DNA of 64,000 nt from Lelliottia sp. WAP21. GTDB lineage: Bacteria; Pseudomonadota; Gammaproteobacteria; Enterobacterales; Enterobacteriaceae. Position 1 is the stretch's first letter. Every line of letters starts with the position of its first letter. Below are positions 26,128-34,435 of this stretch, piece by piece. Made by a program: the position numbers and the translations under genes. The notes under the pieces were generated by a model. That model ran no database searches. It had not been told where the DNA came from and worked only from the letters and a program-made list of their open reading frames with translations. Where the stretch lies: assembly GCF_020532665.2 (NCBI RefSeq), contig NZ_JAIWPG020000001.1, positions 248,001 to 312,000 of the forward strand, read 5' to 3'.

Positions 26128-26514
26128 ATGAAAAAGTTGTTATTATGCGGACTTGTGTTGGCTACTACCTCATGTGCTGATTTCCCGAAAAACATTGGTG
26201 ATCAGATGAAAGCGGTGAATGAGGCATTAACGCCTAAAGCGACAAATTCTGTGCAAACAGCATCTGCGAATAAGGCTGGAACGATTACCAATGACCAATG
26301 TAAAAATAGCATCGGAAAAACGAGAAGCTATTTCGAACAACTCATTGGTTTTAAACTTAATGAGACTAACTCATCTGGCTACACGTCATTCTCTGAGACT
26401 TACAACCTTAAAATATCCGACCGCAAAGATCGTTTTGGCGGTAACTTAGCTATTTGTATTATTTCTATCGACCCGCAAACCAATAAAGTCACGTCATTCT
26501 CAATGCCTACATAA
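26128..26514 (+). CDS. hypothetical small lipoprotein
   Basis: I start at ATG 26128 (AAGGAT upstream), giving 128 residues opening MKKLLLCGLVLATTSCADF; the lipobox-like ATTSC would lipidate Cys16, though Thr at -3 is weak. The mature protein is polar with no recognised family. A Cys near residue 58 and one near 112 could form a disulfide. It lies in AT-rich accessory DNA and is followed by a clear terminator. Confidence 0.65.
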   Translation: MKKLLLCGLVLATTSCADFPKNIGDQMKAVNEALTPKATNSVQTASANKAGTITNDQCKNSIGKTRSYFEQLIGFKLNETNSSGYTSFSETYNLKISDRKDRFGGNLAICIISIDPQTNKVTSFSMPT

Positions 26515-26532
26515 CCTGGTGTAGATACGTTG

Positions 26533-26565
26533 AATAACCGGGGTATATTAAGTACCCCAGTTATT
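26533..26565 (+). terminator. stem-loop terminator after the small lipoprotein gene
   Basis: AATAAC-C-GGGGTA / TACCCC-A-GTTATT forms a long stem with one mismatch and a 7-base loop, 19 bp after the stop codon. Two A/T-rich arms make it usable in both directions. Confidence 0.65.
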
Positions 26566-26670
26566 ACACATAAGACCCTTAAATGCACGATATACAGGCC
26601 ACCTCCACTGAAAGAGGGATGTTTATTTCCCTGTGCTGTTTTAAGGATAGTTTATGAGTAACGGAATTTT

Positions 26671-27459
26671 CTATAACATTTTTACAGCGTTATCTAACCA
26701 GTCGGGAAGATGTTCTCTATACCAGTTGAGATACAGATGAAAGACTTTCTTCTGGCGCGCACTCAGTAGCACCATGACTTCGGTGACAATCCATGCTTTA
26801 GCAATAGCAATTTCTCTTGCTAACCCCTTGAAATTATTTTGACATGAGAGCTGGCAGTAGCGTTCAGCAAGGTCAATAAACATATGGTTTGCTCCCATTC
26901 CCTTTATAAGAGGCGCCAGGTCGATAGCAGGACTCCCCTTACCAAACCTTTCCCAGTCGAAAAGAACTAAATCACCGTTTTGTCGTCTTCCCCAGTTACC
27001 GGCATTGCTGTCACCTGAAACCAGGCTTTGGTAGCCAAATAACTCATCGCTGCACTGCTGAAATCGCCGTAATTGCAGCGCACTTTTTTCAGGCAGTGCC
27101 AGGAGCATGAGAGATTTCTCAAGTGCTGATTCTGACCATAAGTGAGTGTGGTAAAGCCACTCAGAATTCGCAGGATAACAATGCAGACGTCCCAGCATGG
27201 CTATGGCATCGTCATTTGCGACAGCGGCCTGCTCAACCTGATGAGGAATATATTCCATTCTTAACCGACGCTCGGTCCCATCCGCGGATAAGAGCCTTGG
27301 GGTTTCAACATCGGCCTGTTTAAGCTCTGTCGCCGCGTATTGATAAAAAGCGTACTCCACGTCGCCAACAGGACACTTTTCAATAATTTTATGATTGCAG
27401 TCAGTGATAGTCAGCACCACTTTAGCGCTGCCCATTTTTGATATATCCATGGCTGACAT
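26671..27459 (-). CDS. APH-like phosphotransferase family protein
   Basis: A 262-residue protein with AAGGA upstream of its ATG. The C-terminal half carries the kinase-like signature SGDSNAGNWG (about residues 147-156) and LFDWERFGKGSPAIDLA (about 165-181). These correspond to the Brenner loop and metal-binding D of aminoglycoside/choline phosphotransferases. The usual His of HxDxxxxN is Ser here, while the catalytic Asp and Asn remain. A small-molecule kinase is likely (choline, homoserine, thiamine or an antibiotic); resistance cannot be claimed. Monocistronic. Confidence 0.75.
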   Translation of the reverse strand: MSAMDISKMGSAKVVLTITDCNHKIIEKCPVGDVEYAFYQYAATELKQADVETPRLLSADGTERRLRMEYIPHQVEQAAVANDDAIAMLGRLHCYPANSEWLYHTHLWSESALEKSLMLLALPEKSALQLRRFQQCSDELFGYQSLVSGDSNAGNWGRRQNGDLVLFDWERFGKGSPAIDLAPLIKGMGANHMFIDLAERYCQLSCQNNFKGLAREIAIAKAWIVTEVMVLLSARQKKVFHLYLNWYREHLPDWLDNAVKML

Positions 27460-27537
27460 GTGCTATTCCTTCAGAATGAGCGGGTTGGCTGTACTGGTTA
27501 TAGAGTGTAATGCAAATTTGTAGTTGCGAGGACGACG

Positions 27538-27804
27538 TTATGCAGCATCATCCCTCATGCGTTTAAAACCCCGTGACTGCCGCAGTCGTCTTATTTTATT
27601 GCCGATATTTAATGACAACGCAGCAGCTTGATTGTGTCCTGAATAAACCATTATTGCGTCCCTCTCCGAGGGTGGTTTTCTCATGTGAATAAACGCCCCG
27701 CCCAGTTGTGATTGCGCTAAGGGCATGACGATGCTATCGCCGGCCTGATATATCATAGCTGCATCGACAGGCAAAAATTCATCGCGCGCCCACCCTGGAT
27801 ACCC
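27538..27804 (-). pseudogene. unrecognised open-frame remnant
   Basis: The minus-strand frame is open from a stop at about 27804 to 27538 and reads YPGWARDEFLPVDAAM, DSIVMPLAQSQLGGAFIHMR and a basic tail. There is no ATG near its beginning and no ribosome binding site. The text looks like protein rather than noise, so I suspect the tail of a larger, lost gene, but I cannot name the family. Confidence 0.3.
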
Positions 27805-28105
27805 ACTTTATCCATTCAGATGAACCACGTTGGGGTTTACAGGCTTCATGGGGGCCGCCTGGAAAACGGGTCATTTTGCACATCAAGTGAAATGTTAGCG
27901 CTCAAATGTAGATGGGCAGCTTTGAGTGAGAAGTGAAAGCTGGAACTGTTTACACCACTGATAATAACATTACTAAAATCGCGGTGTGTTAATCAGTGGG
28001 GAGAATGCCAATGTTAAGGTTCCAATTAGTAACGCTAACATGATTTCAATAGATCAAAATCCCCGATGAGTACCGGGGAAGATGAGATGCTACCAGACAT
28101 AAAAT
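27805..28105. other. intergenic stretch with a terminator
   Basis: About 300 bases with no gene. The right end holds the terminator of the 28106-28936 gene. The left part has a run on the plus strand that is interrupted by stops. Nothing else could be supported. Confidence 0.45.
28055..28080 (-). terminator. intrinsic terminator of the orphan 277-residue gene
   Basis: CCCCG/CGGGG stem around GATGAGTAC (28061-28078). Read on the minus strand it is followed by ATTTTGATC, a short U-tract, about 28 bp beyond the stop at 28106. Confidence 0.6.
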
Positions 28106-28936
28106 TTAGTGACCAAAACAAAATTCTCTTGTCTTATCAGTTTGCTTAGTGGTTGTCTCTTCGAGCCAGTCATCAATTGACTTGAACAGAACTGAACATA
28201 ATTTTTTAGCAATATTCTTATTCAGCGCCATACGGTTAAATTTAACTTCTACCTTGCTGACCTGTACTTCTGAACTAAACTCATCTGCCGGAGCATTTTT
28301 ACCGCTACTGTGTTTCTTCTCCATTGCAACATTCGAGGAATAAAAGGAAACAGTCACTTCATCATTTACACACATTATGCTTTGAGTAAATAACACTTTC
28401 TTTTGCTTTTCGTTTACTCGACTCAGACAGCTTTTCGCCAGTGATGTGAGTCCAGCTTTAATGGAATTTTTATCTCCATCGCTAATGCCTGAGTATATGT
28501 CGGCAATATTATTAATTAAAGAATCATAATTACCTTCGGAATAGGTCACATTGGTCGTATCAGTTTTAGTGACAACCATTAAAGGGAATTTCATTATCTG
28601 ATCAATATATTTTTTGAAATTCTCAGAATTGCCTGCACTTTCAGGTTCAAGCGGTTTCCACCCGGAGCGACTTTGTGCTATCCCCATTACTGTGGTAACA
28701 AAATTTGCAGGACTGGAAACAAGTTTTTCTGCTAGTTCATCAATGTCTGTAATAAGGCTTAATTCCTTACCGGTTTTACGCTCCTCCGCTGCAGCGGAAC
28801 CAGTAAGCACGGCAGATCCACCTGTGATATGCGTGTTACCGGCGGTATCCAGACCATCTAAGCATATGCTCATTGAATTCACAGAATTACTATCCAACCA
28901 ACGTTCTACATTACAAATGATTTCATTGCTTTCCAT
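28106..28936 (-). CDS. orphan protein of unknown function
   Basis: I start at ATG 28936 (AAGGGA upstream), giving 276-277 residues. It has no signal peptide and no membrane segment. The N-terminal region is acidic and Ser/Thr-rich, with small-residue stretches (GGSAVLTGSAAAEERKTG, about 38-56); the C-terminal half is Lys-rich and ends in a helical segment KKLCSVLFKSIDDWLEE. A stretch around residues 175-190 has several polar strands. I recognise no family. It stands alone in AT-rich DNA with its own terminator, the profile of a recently acquired gene; secretion or toxin functions would be guesses. Confidence 0.65.
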   Translation of the reverse strand: MESNEIICNVERWLDSNSVNSMSICLDGLDTAGNTHITGGSAVLTGSAAAEERKTGKELSLITDIDELAEKLVSSPANFVTTVMGIAQSRSGWKPLEPESAGNSENFKKYIDQIMKFPLMVVTKTDTTNVTYSEGNYDSLINNIADIYSGISDGDKNSIKAGLTSLAKSCLSRVNEKQKKVLFTQSIMCVNDEVTVSFYSSNVAMEKKHSSGKNAPADEFSSEVQVSKVEVKFNRMALNKNIAKKLCSVLFKSIDDWLEETTTKQTDKTREFCFGH

Positions 28937-29338
28937 ATTAAATCCCTTTTTTGATAGTTGAATACTGTAAATGACAATAAACATAATTAACTATCAGGAA
29001 TGTGAATTAGATCACTTTATATATATTTTGCATTAATTTCACCCGGAAAATAATATACACTATGAATTATGAATGGTTACGTATTCACCCACTTAATATA
29101 AATGACTTCACGTTGACTCTATTTTTGATTCATTGCAAATAAAGCAATAGCCTGGGCTATATACAAAAATCTGATTAGATTGCTACAGGCCTTGTTATGA
29201 GTTCCAGTCACAATCTGCACGTGTGAGCATCCGGAACCTTGCGTTATTTAAAAAACAGAGCAAACGCACTGTGAGATATCTGTAACTGTCAAAGAGAGTT
29301 CATACTGAAGAGTAACTAATGATATGCAGATGTGGGGA
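28937..29338. other. AT-rich intergenic stretch
   Basis: About 400 bases of AT-rich sequence with no supportable frame on either strand. It contains the promoter of the orphan gene at its left end. I see no operator or further repeat before copy B begins at 29339. Confidence 0.5.
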
Positions 29339-29410
29339 ACGTCCGCTCCTGGCACAAAACGGACGAGCTACGTGAGCTGAAAGTCCGCTTTAAGCGAGAA
29401 GCGGACTTTC
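29339..29410. repeat. dispersed repeat copy B with a 12-bp hairpin
   Basis: It aligns with copy A (25661-25729). Its right half forms a perfect 12-bp stem GAAAGTCCGCTT/AAGCGGACTTTC with an 8-base loop (29379-29410), located 11 bp beyond the stop of the ABC permease gene on the minus strand. It could protect or end that transcript, although no U-tract follows. Confidence 0.6.
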
Positions 29411-29420
29411 ATGTGGATTT

Positions 29421-30194
29421 TTAGCGCTTTGCAACGCATTTACCAAGCGCAAAGCAGACCATCGGCAGAGGAAGCGTTAAGATCAGCAGCATCCACAACA
29501 AGGTATATACCGCATCCACACCGTCATTTTGCAGATTGGTATACAACTTAACCGGCATTCCCTGTGGGAAATAAGCAAAAATCATCACGATCCCAAATTC
29601 TCCTACCGCGCGAACCCAGGCGAGCGCCACGGCAGAAGCCAGCCCTGGTAGTGCCAGCGGTAATGTGAGATAGCGAAAACGGTTCCAGGAAGAGGCTCCC
29701 AGTGTTTGCCCTGCTTCAAGAATGCTTTTCGGGACAGTGGTAAACGCCGAACGCGCCACCACAATAAAGTAAGGCAACGCACCGTAAACCTGAGCCAGCA
29801 CAAATGCCGCCGGATTATTTACCAGCGTAGCCCCTAAAAGTGAAAGCCAGCGGCCAAACACGCCGTAAGGCCCAAAAGCCGAAACCAGCAAAATCCCCAT
29901 CGCCAGTGGCGGCGTCAGCAGAGGAATCATCACCAGGAGCTCACCTATCAGCCTTTTATGGCCGCTGGCTTGCGATAGCCACCATGCCACCGGCATGCCG
30001 ATAAGAATAATGATTCCGAGCGCCAGCATCCCCAGCCCCATTGAGACGACGATGGCGCTATCGTCGCGCCAGGCCAGCTGCAGATGATGCCAGGGAGTGA
30101 CGCTAACCAGCGTGATAAAGGGGATACTTAGCAGTAGAATTGCAGGCAGAGACAGCCAGCCTGCAACCCGGCCTGGCCGTCTTAGCGAGCGTAT
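29421..30194 (-). CDS. ModB/CysT-type ABC transporter permease with apparent ATA start
   Basis: The coding frame is continuous upstream of the first ATG (30041): 51 more codons (LRRPGRVAGWLSLPAILLLSIPF) complete the first membrane helix and reach an ATA at 30194, preceded by GGAGG at seven bases. With that start the protein is 257 residues, the family's usual size, and overlaps the binding-protein gene by 13 bp. Residues carry six helices and the EAA loop (EAGQTLGASSWNRFRYLTLPLALPG). It is a molybdate/tungstate/sulfate-type permease. ATA is not a normal initiator, so expression may be low or lost. No ATPase gene follows. Confidence 0.75.
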   Translation of the reverse strand: MRSLRRPGRVAGWLSLPAILLLSIPFITLVSVTPWHHLQLAWRDDSAIVVSMGLGMLALGIIILIGMPVAWWLSQASGHKRLIGELLVMIPLLTPPLAMGILLVSAFGPYGVFGRWLSLLGATLVNNPAAFVLAQVYGALPYFIVVARSAFTTVPKSILEAGQTLGASSWNRFRYLTLPLALPGLASAVALAWVRAVGEFGIVMIFAYFPQGMPVKLYTNLQNDGVDAVYTLLWMLLILTLPLPMVCFALGKCVAKR

Positions 30195-31111
30195 AGGTTG
30201 CCTCCTTTAGGTTCGGCGTAGCCAAACGCTTTGAACACTTGCTGTCCTTCGGCGCTCTGCATGAACGAGACGAATTTTTGCCCCTGCTCCACACCATTTG
30301 GCGCATTGTTCAGTACTGCCGCATAAAACACCATTGGTTGAGTGTGCAGCACCTGAGCCTGACCTTTGCCATCTTTAATGGCGAAGCTGACAGTGTCATA
30401 CCACTGTTTCGCCATCGCCGGATTGCTGAGGTTAATTTCATCCGGCAGTGCCACGTACGGCAAATGCGCTGAACGAACCTCACTTTCGTACCCTGCTGCC
30501 GCATCCACCTGACCGCTTTCCAGACGCGCCAGCAGGCCTCCTTCCTGATGAGTCTGCGCCGGATTCTGTAGTGAGCCTAAAATTTTATCGGCGATACCCG
30601 GAATTTTGTAATACTTCTCGGCCAGCATTAAGCTGAAGACAATATTCTGACCTTTTGGATCGACATACGGGTCGGTGCGTCCAAAGGAGACATCTTTTTG
30701 CGCCAGCAGTGCCAGCCAGGAGCCATCTTTCTTCTGGCTCGCCTGTTCAAACTGCGCCGCATGTTTACCCTCAGGGCTGTAAGCGACCACCATACTGGTG
30801 CTGGCGACAGGGACAGCCTCATCTATCAGTCCGGCGTCTTTGAGGATCTGCATCGGCCCAGGGGTGATGGAAACGAATATATCGGCCTCAATTTTGTGGC
30901 TTGCCAGCAGACGTGCCATCCCGTAGGCACCCTGTCCCTGCCCCTGATACACGCCGTTATTTTCTCTGGTAAAGGCCGGGCCTAATCCCTGATCCATTAC
31001 CTTGCCCATGGAACCGGCATAAGTCACCCGAATATCCTTTGCCAGCGCCAGGGATGATATTTGCAGCAGCGCAAACGTTGCCAGAGCAATCTTCGATCGT
31101 TTCTTAGCCAT
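30182..31111 (-). CDS. periplasmic oxyanion-type ABC substrate-binding protein
   Basis: I start at ATG 31111 (309 residues) because it begins a good signal peptide (MAKKRSKIALATF, ending ALA|KD at about residue 25); an ATG seven codons upstream is the alternative. The mature domain (VTYAGSMGKVMDQGLGPAF; KIEADIFVSITPGPM; SFGRTDPYVDPKGQ) resembles the tungstate/molybdate or thiosulfate-type binding proteins of the ModA/WtpA class. It works with the permease that overlaps its stop codon. The cognate ATPase is absent from the neighbourhood, so a shared ATPase or a dead system must be considered. Confidence 0.82.
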   Translation of the reverse strand: MAKKRSKIALATFALLQISSLALAKDIRVTYAGSMGKVMDQGLGPAFTRENNGVYQGQGQGAYGMARLLASHKIEADIFVSITPGPMQILKDAGLIDEAVPVASTSMVVAYSPEGKHAAQFEQASQKKDGSWLALLAQKDVSFGRTDPYVDPKGQNIVFSLMLAEKYYKIPGIADKILGSLQNPAQTHQEGGLLARLESGQVDAAAGYESEVRSAHLPYVALPDEINLSNPAMAKQWYDTVSFAIKDGKGQAQVLHTQPMVFYAAVLNNAPNGVEQGQKFVSFMQSAEGQQVFKAFGYAEPKGGNLYAR

Positions 31112-31525
31112 AAATGTTATCTCGTTATGCATTATTTTATATAGCGAATTCTTCAGAAAAAAATTGGCGATTACAATATCCGCAGGCGCGCCATTGATGT
31201 TAGGTTGAATAAAAAGTAATGAGTCAGGCTGAATGATACGGTTGAGTTATGGAAATGTTTTAAGGCTGGTTTTTTTATAGTGTTTAAGCTTATTTGATAA
31301 CGCGTGCTATGCAATCATCGAATAAACAGAACCTTCAGTAAACTAATTGCTTGTGGTAATTAATTAGTAAGGTATTTATTTCTTCATTAACAAGCGTGCA
31401 GGCAGGGAAAGTCAGACGTTTTATGTTTATTGATTTAACAAAAGCCTTCTTTTATTAACCGCCTGTTAAAGCAACATCTATAAATAACGATAATTGCACA
31501 CAGGCATACTGACAAGGTTCACGGT
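31112..31525. other. divergent promoter region between ABC binding protein and brnQ remnant
   Basis: About 410 AT-rich bases without a gene. It must contain the promoters for the ABC genes (leftward) and the transporter pair (rightward). A Shine-Dalgarno-like AAGGTT lies shortly before the brnQ remnant. No palindromic operator stood out. Confidence 0.45.
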
Positions 31526-31990
31526 ATGCGAAAGCAAATCCTCCCCACCCGCGACGTAATAGCTCTGGGCTTCATGACCCTGGCGCTGTTCCTCGGTGCA
31601 GGTAACATCATCTATCCGCCGATAGTTGGCAAGATGACTGGCGAATATTATTTAATTTCTTCGATCGGGTTCAATATTTCGGGCGTACTTTTGCCGATGC
31701 TGGCCGTCATTGTGCTTGCCGAAAAGAAAGGTGATCCGCTGGCCGTTTGTGCGCCAATGGGTAAATTCTGGGGCGCAGTGCTGGCATCCAGTTTTTATTT
31801 ATTCCTCGGCGTGTTCTTCGCCAGTCCCCGTACCGCTACGGTGTCCTATGAAATGGGCGTGGCGAACTTCCTGGATAAACTCCCGCTCACCAGCGTCTCG
31901 CTGGCCTGGGTGCTGCCTACCGCGCTGGCGGCGCTACTACTGCTGCTAAAAGACAAAGCCTCAAACAAAGTCGTCGTCGCCTCTAACTAA
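31526..31990 (+). pseudogene. brnQ: BrnQ branched-chain amino-acid transporter with in-frame internal deletion
   Basis: The frame encodes 154 residues. Residues 1 to about 115 follow the BrnQ N-terminus (DVIALGFMTLALFLGAGNIIYPP; PRTATVSYEMGVA), and residues about 116-154 follow the extreme C-terminus (LPLTSVSLAWVLPT, then KDKASNK). The central portion, about 285 residues of a roughly 440-residue protein, is missing, while the frame stays open. Three or four N-terminal helices and one C-terminal helix remain, which cannot make a working carrier of the known fold. The gene is followed after 17 bp by an intact amino-acid transporter. Confidence 0.8.
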
Positions 31991-32007
31991 CTAAGCGGTA
32001 AAACATT

Positions 32008-33270
32008 ATGAATAAAGCAATCACCACCACTGGCAACATCACAACGCATCGCAACTGGCGCTGGCAGGACAATATCTGGACGCTGGGTCTGTATGGCACG
32101 GCGGTCGGGGCGGGAACGCTGTTCCTCCCTGTTGAAATCGGCACCCGTGGCCCGGTCATCTTCCTGGTAATGCTCCTGCTGGGCCTGCCATTGTCCCTGC
32201 TGCCACATCTGCTCCTGTGCCGGGTCTACATGCGGGAAGAAGAGACGGTAAACGGTACGCTGCCGATCTTCGGTTCCTTCTTCAGCGGACGTGGCGAAAA
32301 GCTGATGACCCTGTTCTACTGCGTGACCTTCTTCCCGGTAACGCTGGTATACGGGGTGGCGCTGGTGAACGCGCTGGATAATTTCCTGACAGAACACCTG
32401 CACATCACTGGTATCAGCCGTGGCCCGCTGTCGTTTATCGTGGTGGCCGCGCTGTATGTGGTGCTGAGCAAAGGCCGCGATAAGGTAGTGGCCACCATGA
32501 GTGCGCTGGCGCTGCCGTTCGCTGCGTCTGTGCTGCTGATCGCCGTGTCACTCATTCCGGGCTGGCATCTGTCGAACATCACCGGCGCGGTCGCGGACGT
32601 GAAGGCCACCCCGCTGTCAGTGACCATGAAAGGCATCTGGCTGACGCTGCCGTTGATCACCTTCTCATTCTGCTGTGCCCCGATGGTGTCCCCGCTGACC
32701 TCCTACTACCGTGAGAAGAAAGCAGAGGGCGAGGTCAAGGCCCTGTTCGTGATCCGCGTGGCCTATGTGGCTATCTTCACCAGCATCATCTTCTTTGTGT
32801 TGAGTTGCGTGCTGAGCATCCCGCATGACAGCTTTGTGCAGGCGAAGGCGCAGAACCTGAACGTGCTATCCGTGATGAAGGGTAACGGCGGTTTCAGCCT
32901 GATTTATTACGTGGCCCCGTTCATCGCCATCATCGGCATGACCAAATCCTTCCTGGGTGTGGGGCTGTCGGTCGCGGAGACGTTCGGTCAGCTGGCGGCC
33001 AGCGTATCGGGTAAAAAGGCCACTACCAGCAAGCGCGTGGCTTCTCTGGTGTTGTTCCTGCTGACCTTTGGCATCGTTTACTCGAATCCGGATGTGATCA
33101 ACCTGATTGAAACGTTCTGCGGCCCGCTGATCGCAGTGATCCTTTTCCTGATCCCCGCCTACCTGATCTACACCCGCACTGCGCTGGCACAACTGCGTGG
33201 CGTGGCGGTATTTCTGGTGGTACTGGGAGGTCTGGCAACGCTGTCCGCGTTGCTGTGGCCGTTACTTTAA
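32008..33270 (+). CDS. HAAAP-family amino-acid permease (SdaC/YhjV-like)
   Basis: A 420-residue inner-membrane protein with about 11 hydrophobic segments of the hydroxy/aromatic amino-acid permease family. Its N-terminus NIWTLGLYGTAVGAGTLFLPV matches the family's ion/substrate loop, followed by PLSLLPHLLLCRV and GKGRDKVV-like intracellular loops. SdaC (serine) and YhjV are the closest relatives by layout. It likely imports serine or threonine with protons. It follows the deleted brnQ after 17 bp. GC content and codon use look ordinary, unlike the AT-rich flanks. Confidence 0.82.
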   Translation: MNKAITTTGNITTHRNWRWQDNIWTLGLYGTAVGAGTLFLPVEIGTRGPVIFLVMLLLGLPLSLLPHLLLCRVYMREEETVNGTLPIFGSFFSGRGEKLMTLFYCVTFFPVTLVYGVALVNALDNFLTEHLHITGISRGPLSFIVVAALYVVLSKGRDKVVATMSALALPFAASVLLIAVSLIPGWHLSNITGAVADVKATPLSVTMKGIWLTLPLITFSFCCAPMVSPLTSYYREKKAEGEVKALFVIRVAYVAIFTSIIFFVLSCVLSIPHDSFVQAKAQNLNVLSVMKGNGGFSLIYYVAPFIAIIGMTKSFLGVGLSVAETFGQLAASVSGKKATTSKRVASLVLFLLTFGIVYSNPDVINLIETFCGPLIAVILFLIPAYLIYTRTALAQLRGVAVFLVVLGGLATLSALLWPLL

Positions 33271-33393
33271 GACAGAACCATGACACGCCGTTCCCTGCAG
33301 GCATACCGGGCTGTAGGGATTGGCTATCAACTTAACAGGGAATATCCGCTTCTGGCACAGGGCTGCTACAGCCTCTCGGGTCCCCTTAGTCAG

Positions 33394-33642
33394 TTAAAAC
33401 TGAACAGGGCTTCCCGTTTTTTGCTGCAGCACTGTCGCTCTGCCCGAAACAGAGTGACCGTAGGCCACATCAGAAACCTTTAGCTTAACCCGACGTTTAC
33501 TGTCCAGAGCCATGTTAAACAGAGCTAAATCGCGTACTTTTCCTTCCAGCTCAGGTCGGAAACGGATTCCCCGAATATGAGAGATCTGAAGAGGCCGTTT
33601 CTGACCAATAATACGGCTTTTGTTCCAGGGGGGCGTTGTCAT
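33394..33642 (-). pseudogene. truncated tyrosine recombinase/integrase
   Basis: From ATG 33642 (GGAGA upstream) the frame reads WNKSRIIGQKRPLQ, EGKVRDLALFNMALDSK and VLQQKTGSPVQF and stops at residue 82. This is the N-terminal part of the small integrase-like proteins (about 180-200 residues) known from enterobacterial accessory elements; the catalytic R-H-R-Y part is gone. The SKR step, where relatives carry about four extra residues, also suggests a small deletion. It marks past mobile-element activity. Confidence 0.65.
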
Positions 33643-33808
33643 GTTCAGTCTCCATTGTGATAGGAGATTTGATTATGGATGTCCCATATGAGCGAGGAGC
33701 GGACCCTCATAGCCGGCCATCAAGCCTTACATGCATTATGCAAGCCTGTTGAGCATGCTCTTACCAGAAATGTAAAACCTCAGTCACCTTAGTCAGTGTC
33801 TGCTGAGG

Positions 33809-34190
33809 AGCATCGCTGGCGCCTTCTCCGCAGCAATCAATTCGGGATATTTGCTGTTTGTTTCCGTCCAGTTAGACAGTCGCGCCGACGGTACGCCCCA
33901 GAGCCAGATTTTGCAGTGCAAGTAAACTGGCGTTTGAAAATCTCGGCGCGGTTCTTGCTGCGGCAGGGTGTACTTTTGCTGATTTTAACGACGTTACGGC
34001 TTTACACACCGATCCTGAAAATCATTTTTCAACGCTTATGGAGGTAAAATAAACAATCTTTCCTGCGTCCCCGTATCCTAACTGGACTGCCGTTGGGGTG
34101 ACTTGGGTTGCAGGTTTTGACTCTGAAATTAAGGTAACAACAGGGCTCCCCTTACACACTAATGAATACCCTCACCAGTTATTCATTTAG
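33809..34190 (+). pseudogene. RidA (YjgF/YER057c/UK114) family pseudogene
   Basis: The frame from 33809 reads SIAGAFSAAINSGYLLFVSVQLD and DGTPQSQILQ. Near 33925 it shifts by one base, then continues LAFENLGAVLAAAGCTF, DVTALHTDPENHFSTLMEVK, a TAA at 34050-34052, and FPASPYPNWTAVGVTWVAGFDSEIKV. These are consecutive RidA segments (about 130 residues), with one frameshift and one nonsense codon. RidA proteins remove reactive enamines/imines from dehydratase reactions. The start is missing, so the gene is dead. Confidence 0.72.
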
Positions 34191-34303
34191 ACTTTGCTAC
34201 ATGGTCGGCAAAGCCAGACGGTTCATTGACACATAACAATATTGAGTTGCAGAAGCCCGGTACATCCATGCGTCCTGCATGAGGTGTTTTTGAAAGTAAA
34301 TAG

Positions 34304-34435
34304 CTAGATTTGCGCGGCACCACCATCAACAAACAATTCACTGCCGTTAACAAAATAGATGTATTCTGATGCCAGGAACAGTGCCGCAACGGCCCGTGCA
34401 GCCAGAAGACTAAAACAGCGATTAGTACTTGAGTA
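34304..34435 (-). pseudogene. C-terminal tail of a short-chain dehydrogenase
   Basis: The minus-strand frame ending at 34304 reads LLAARAVAALFLASEY, then NGSELFVDGGAAQI and stop, the universal SDR C-terminal pattern (ALFLAS-...-I-G-...-VDGG). It begins exactly where the TauE gene ends (34436), so its N-terminal 200 residues were replaced by the block on the right. Confidence 0.7.

Noticed and set aside
33796..34047. 83-codon plus-strand frame in the decay zone
   Set aside because: It is out of frame with the RidA pseudogene that explains the same bases better.
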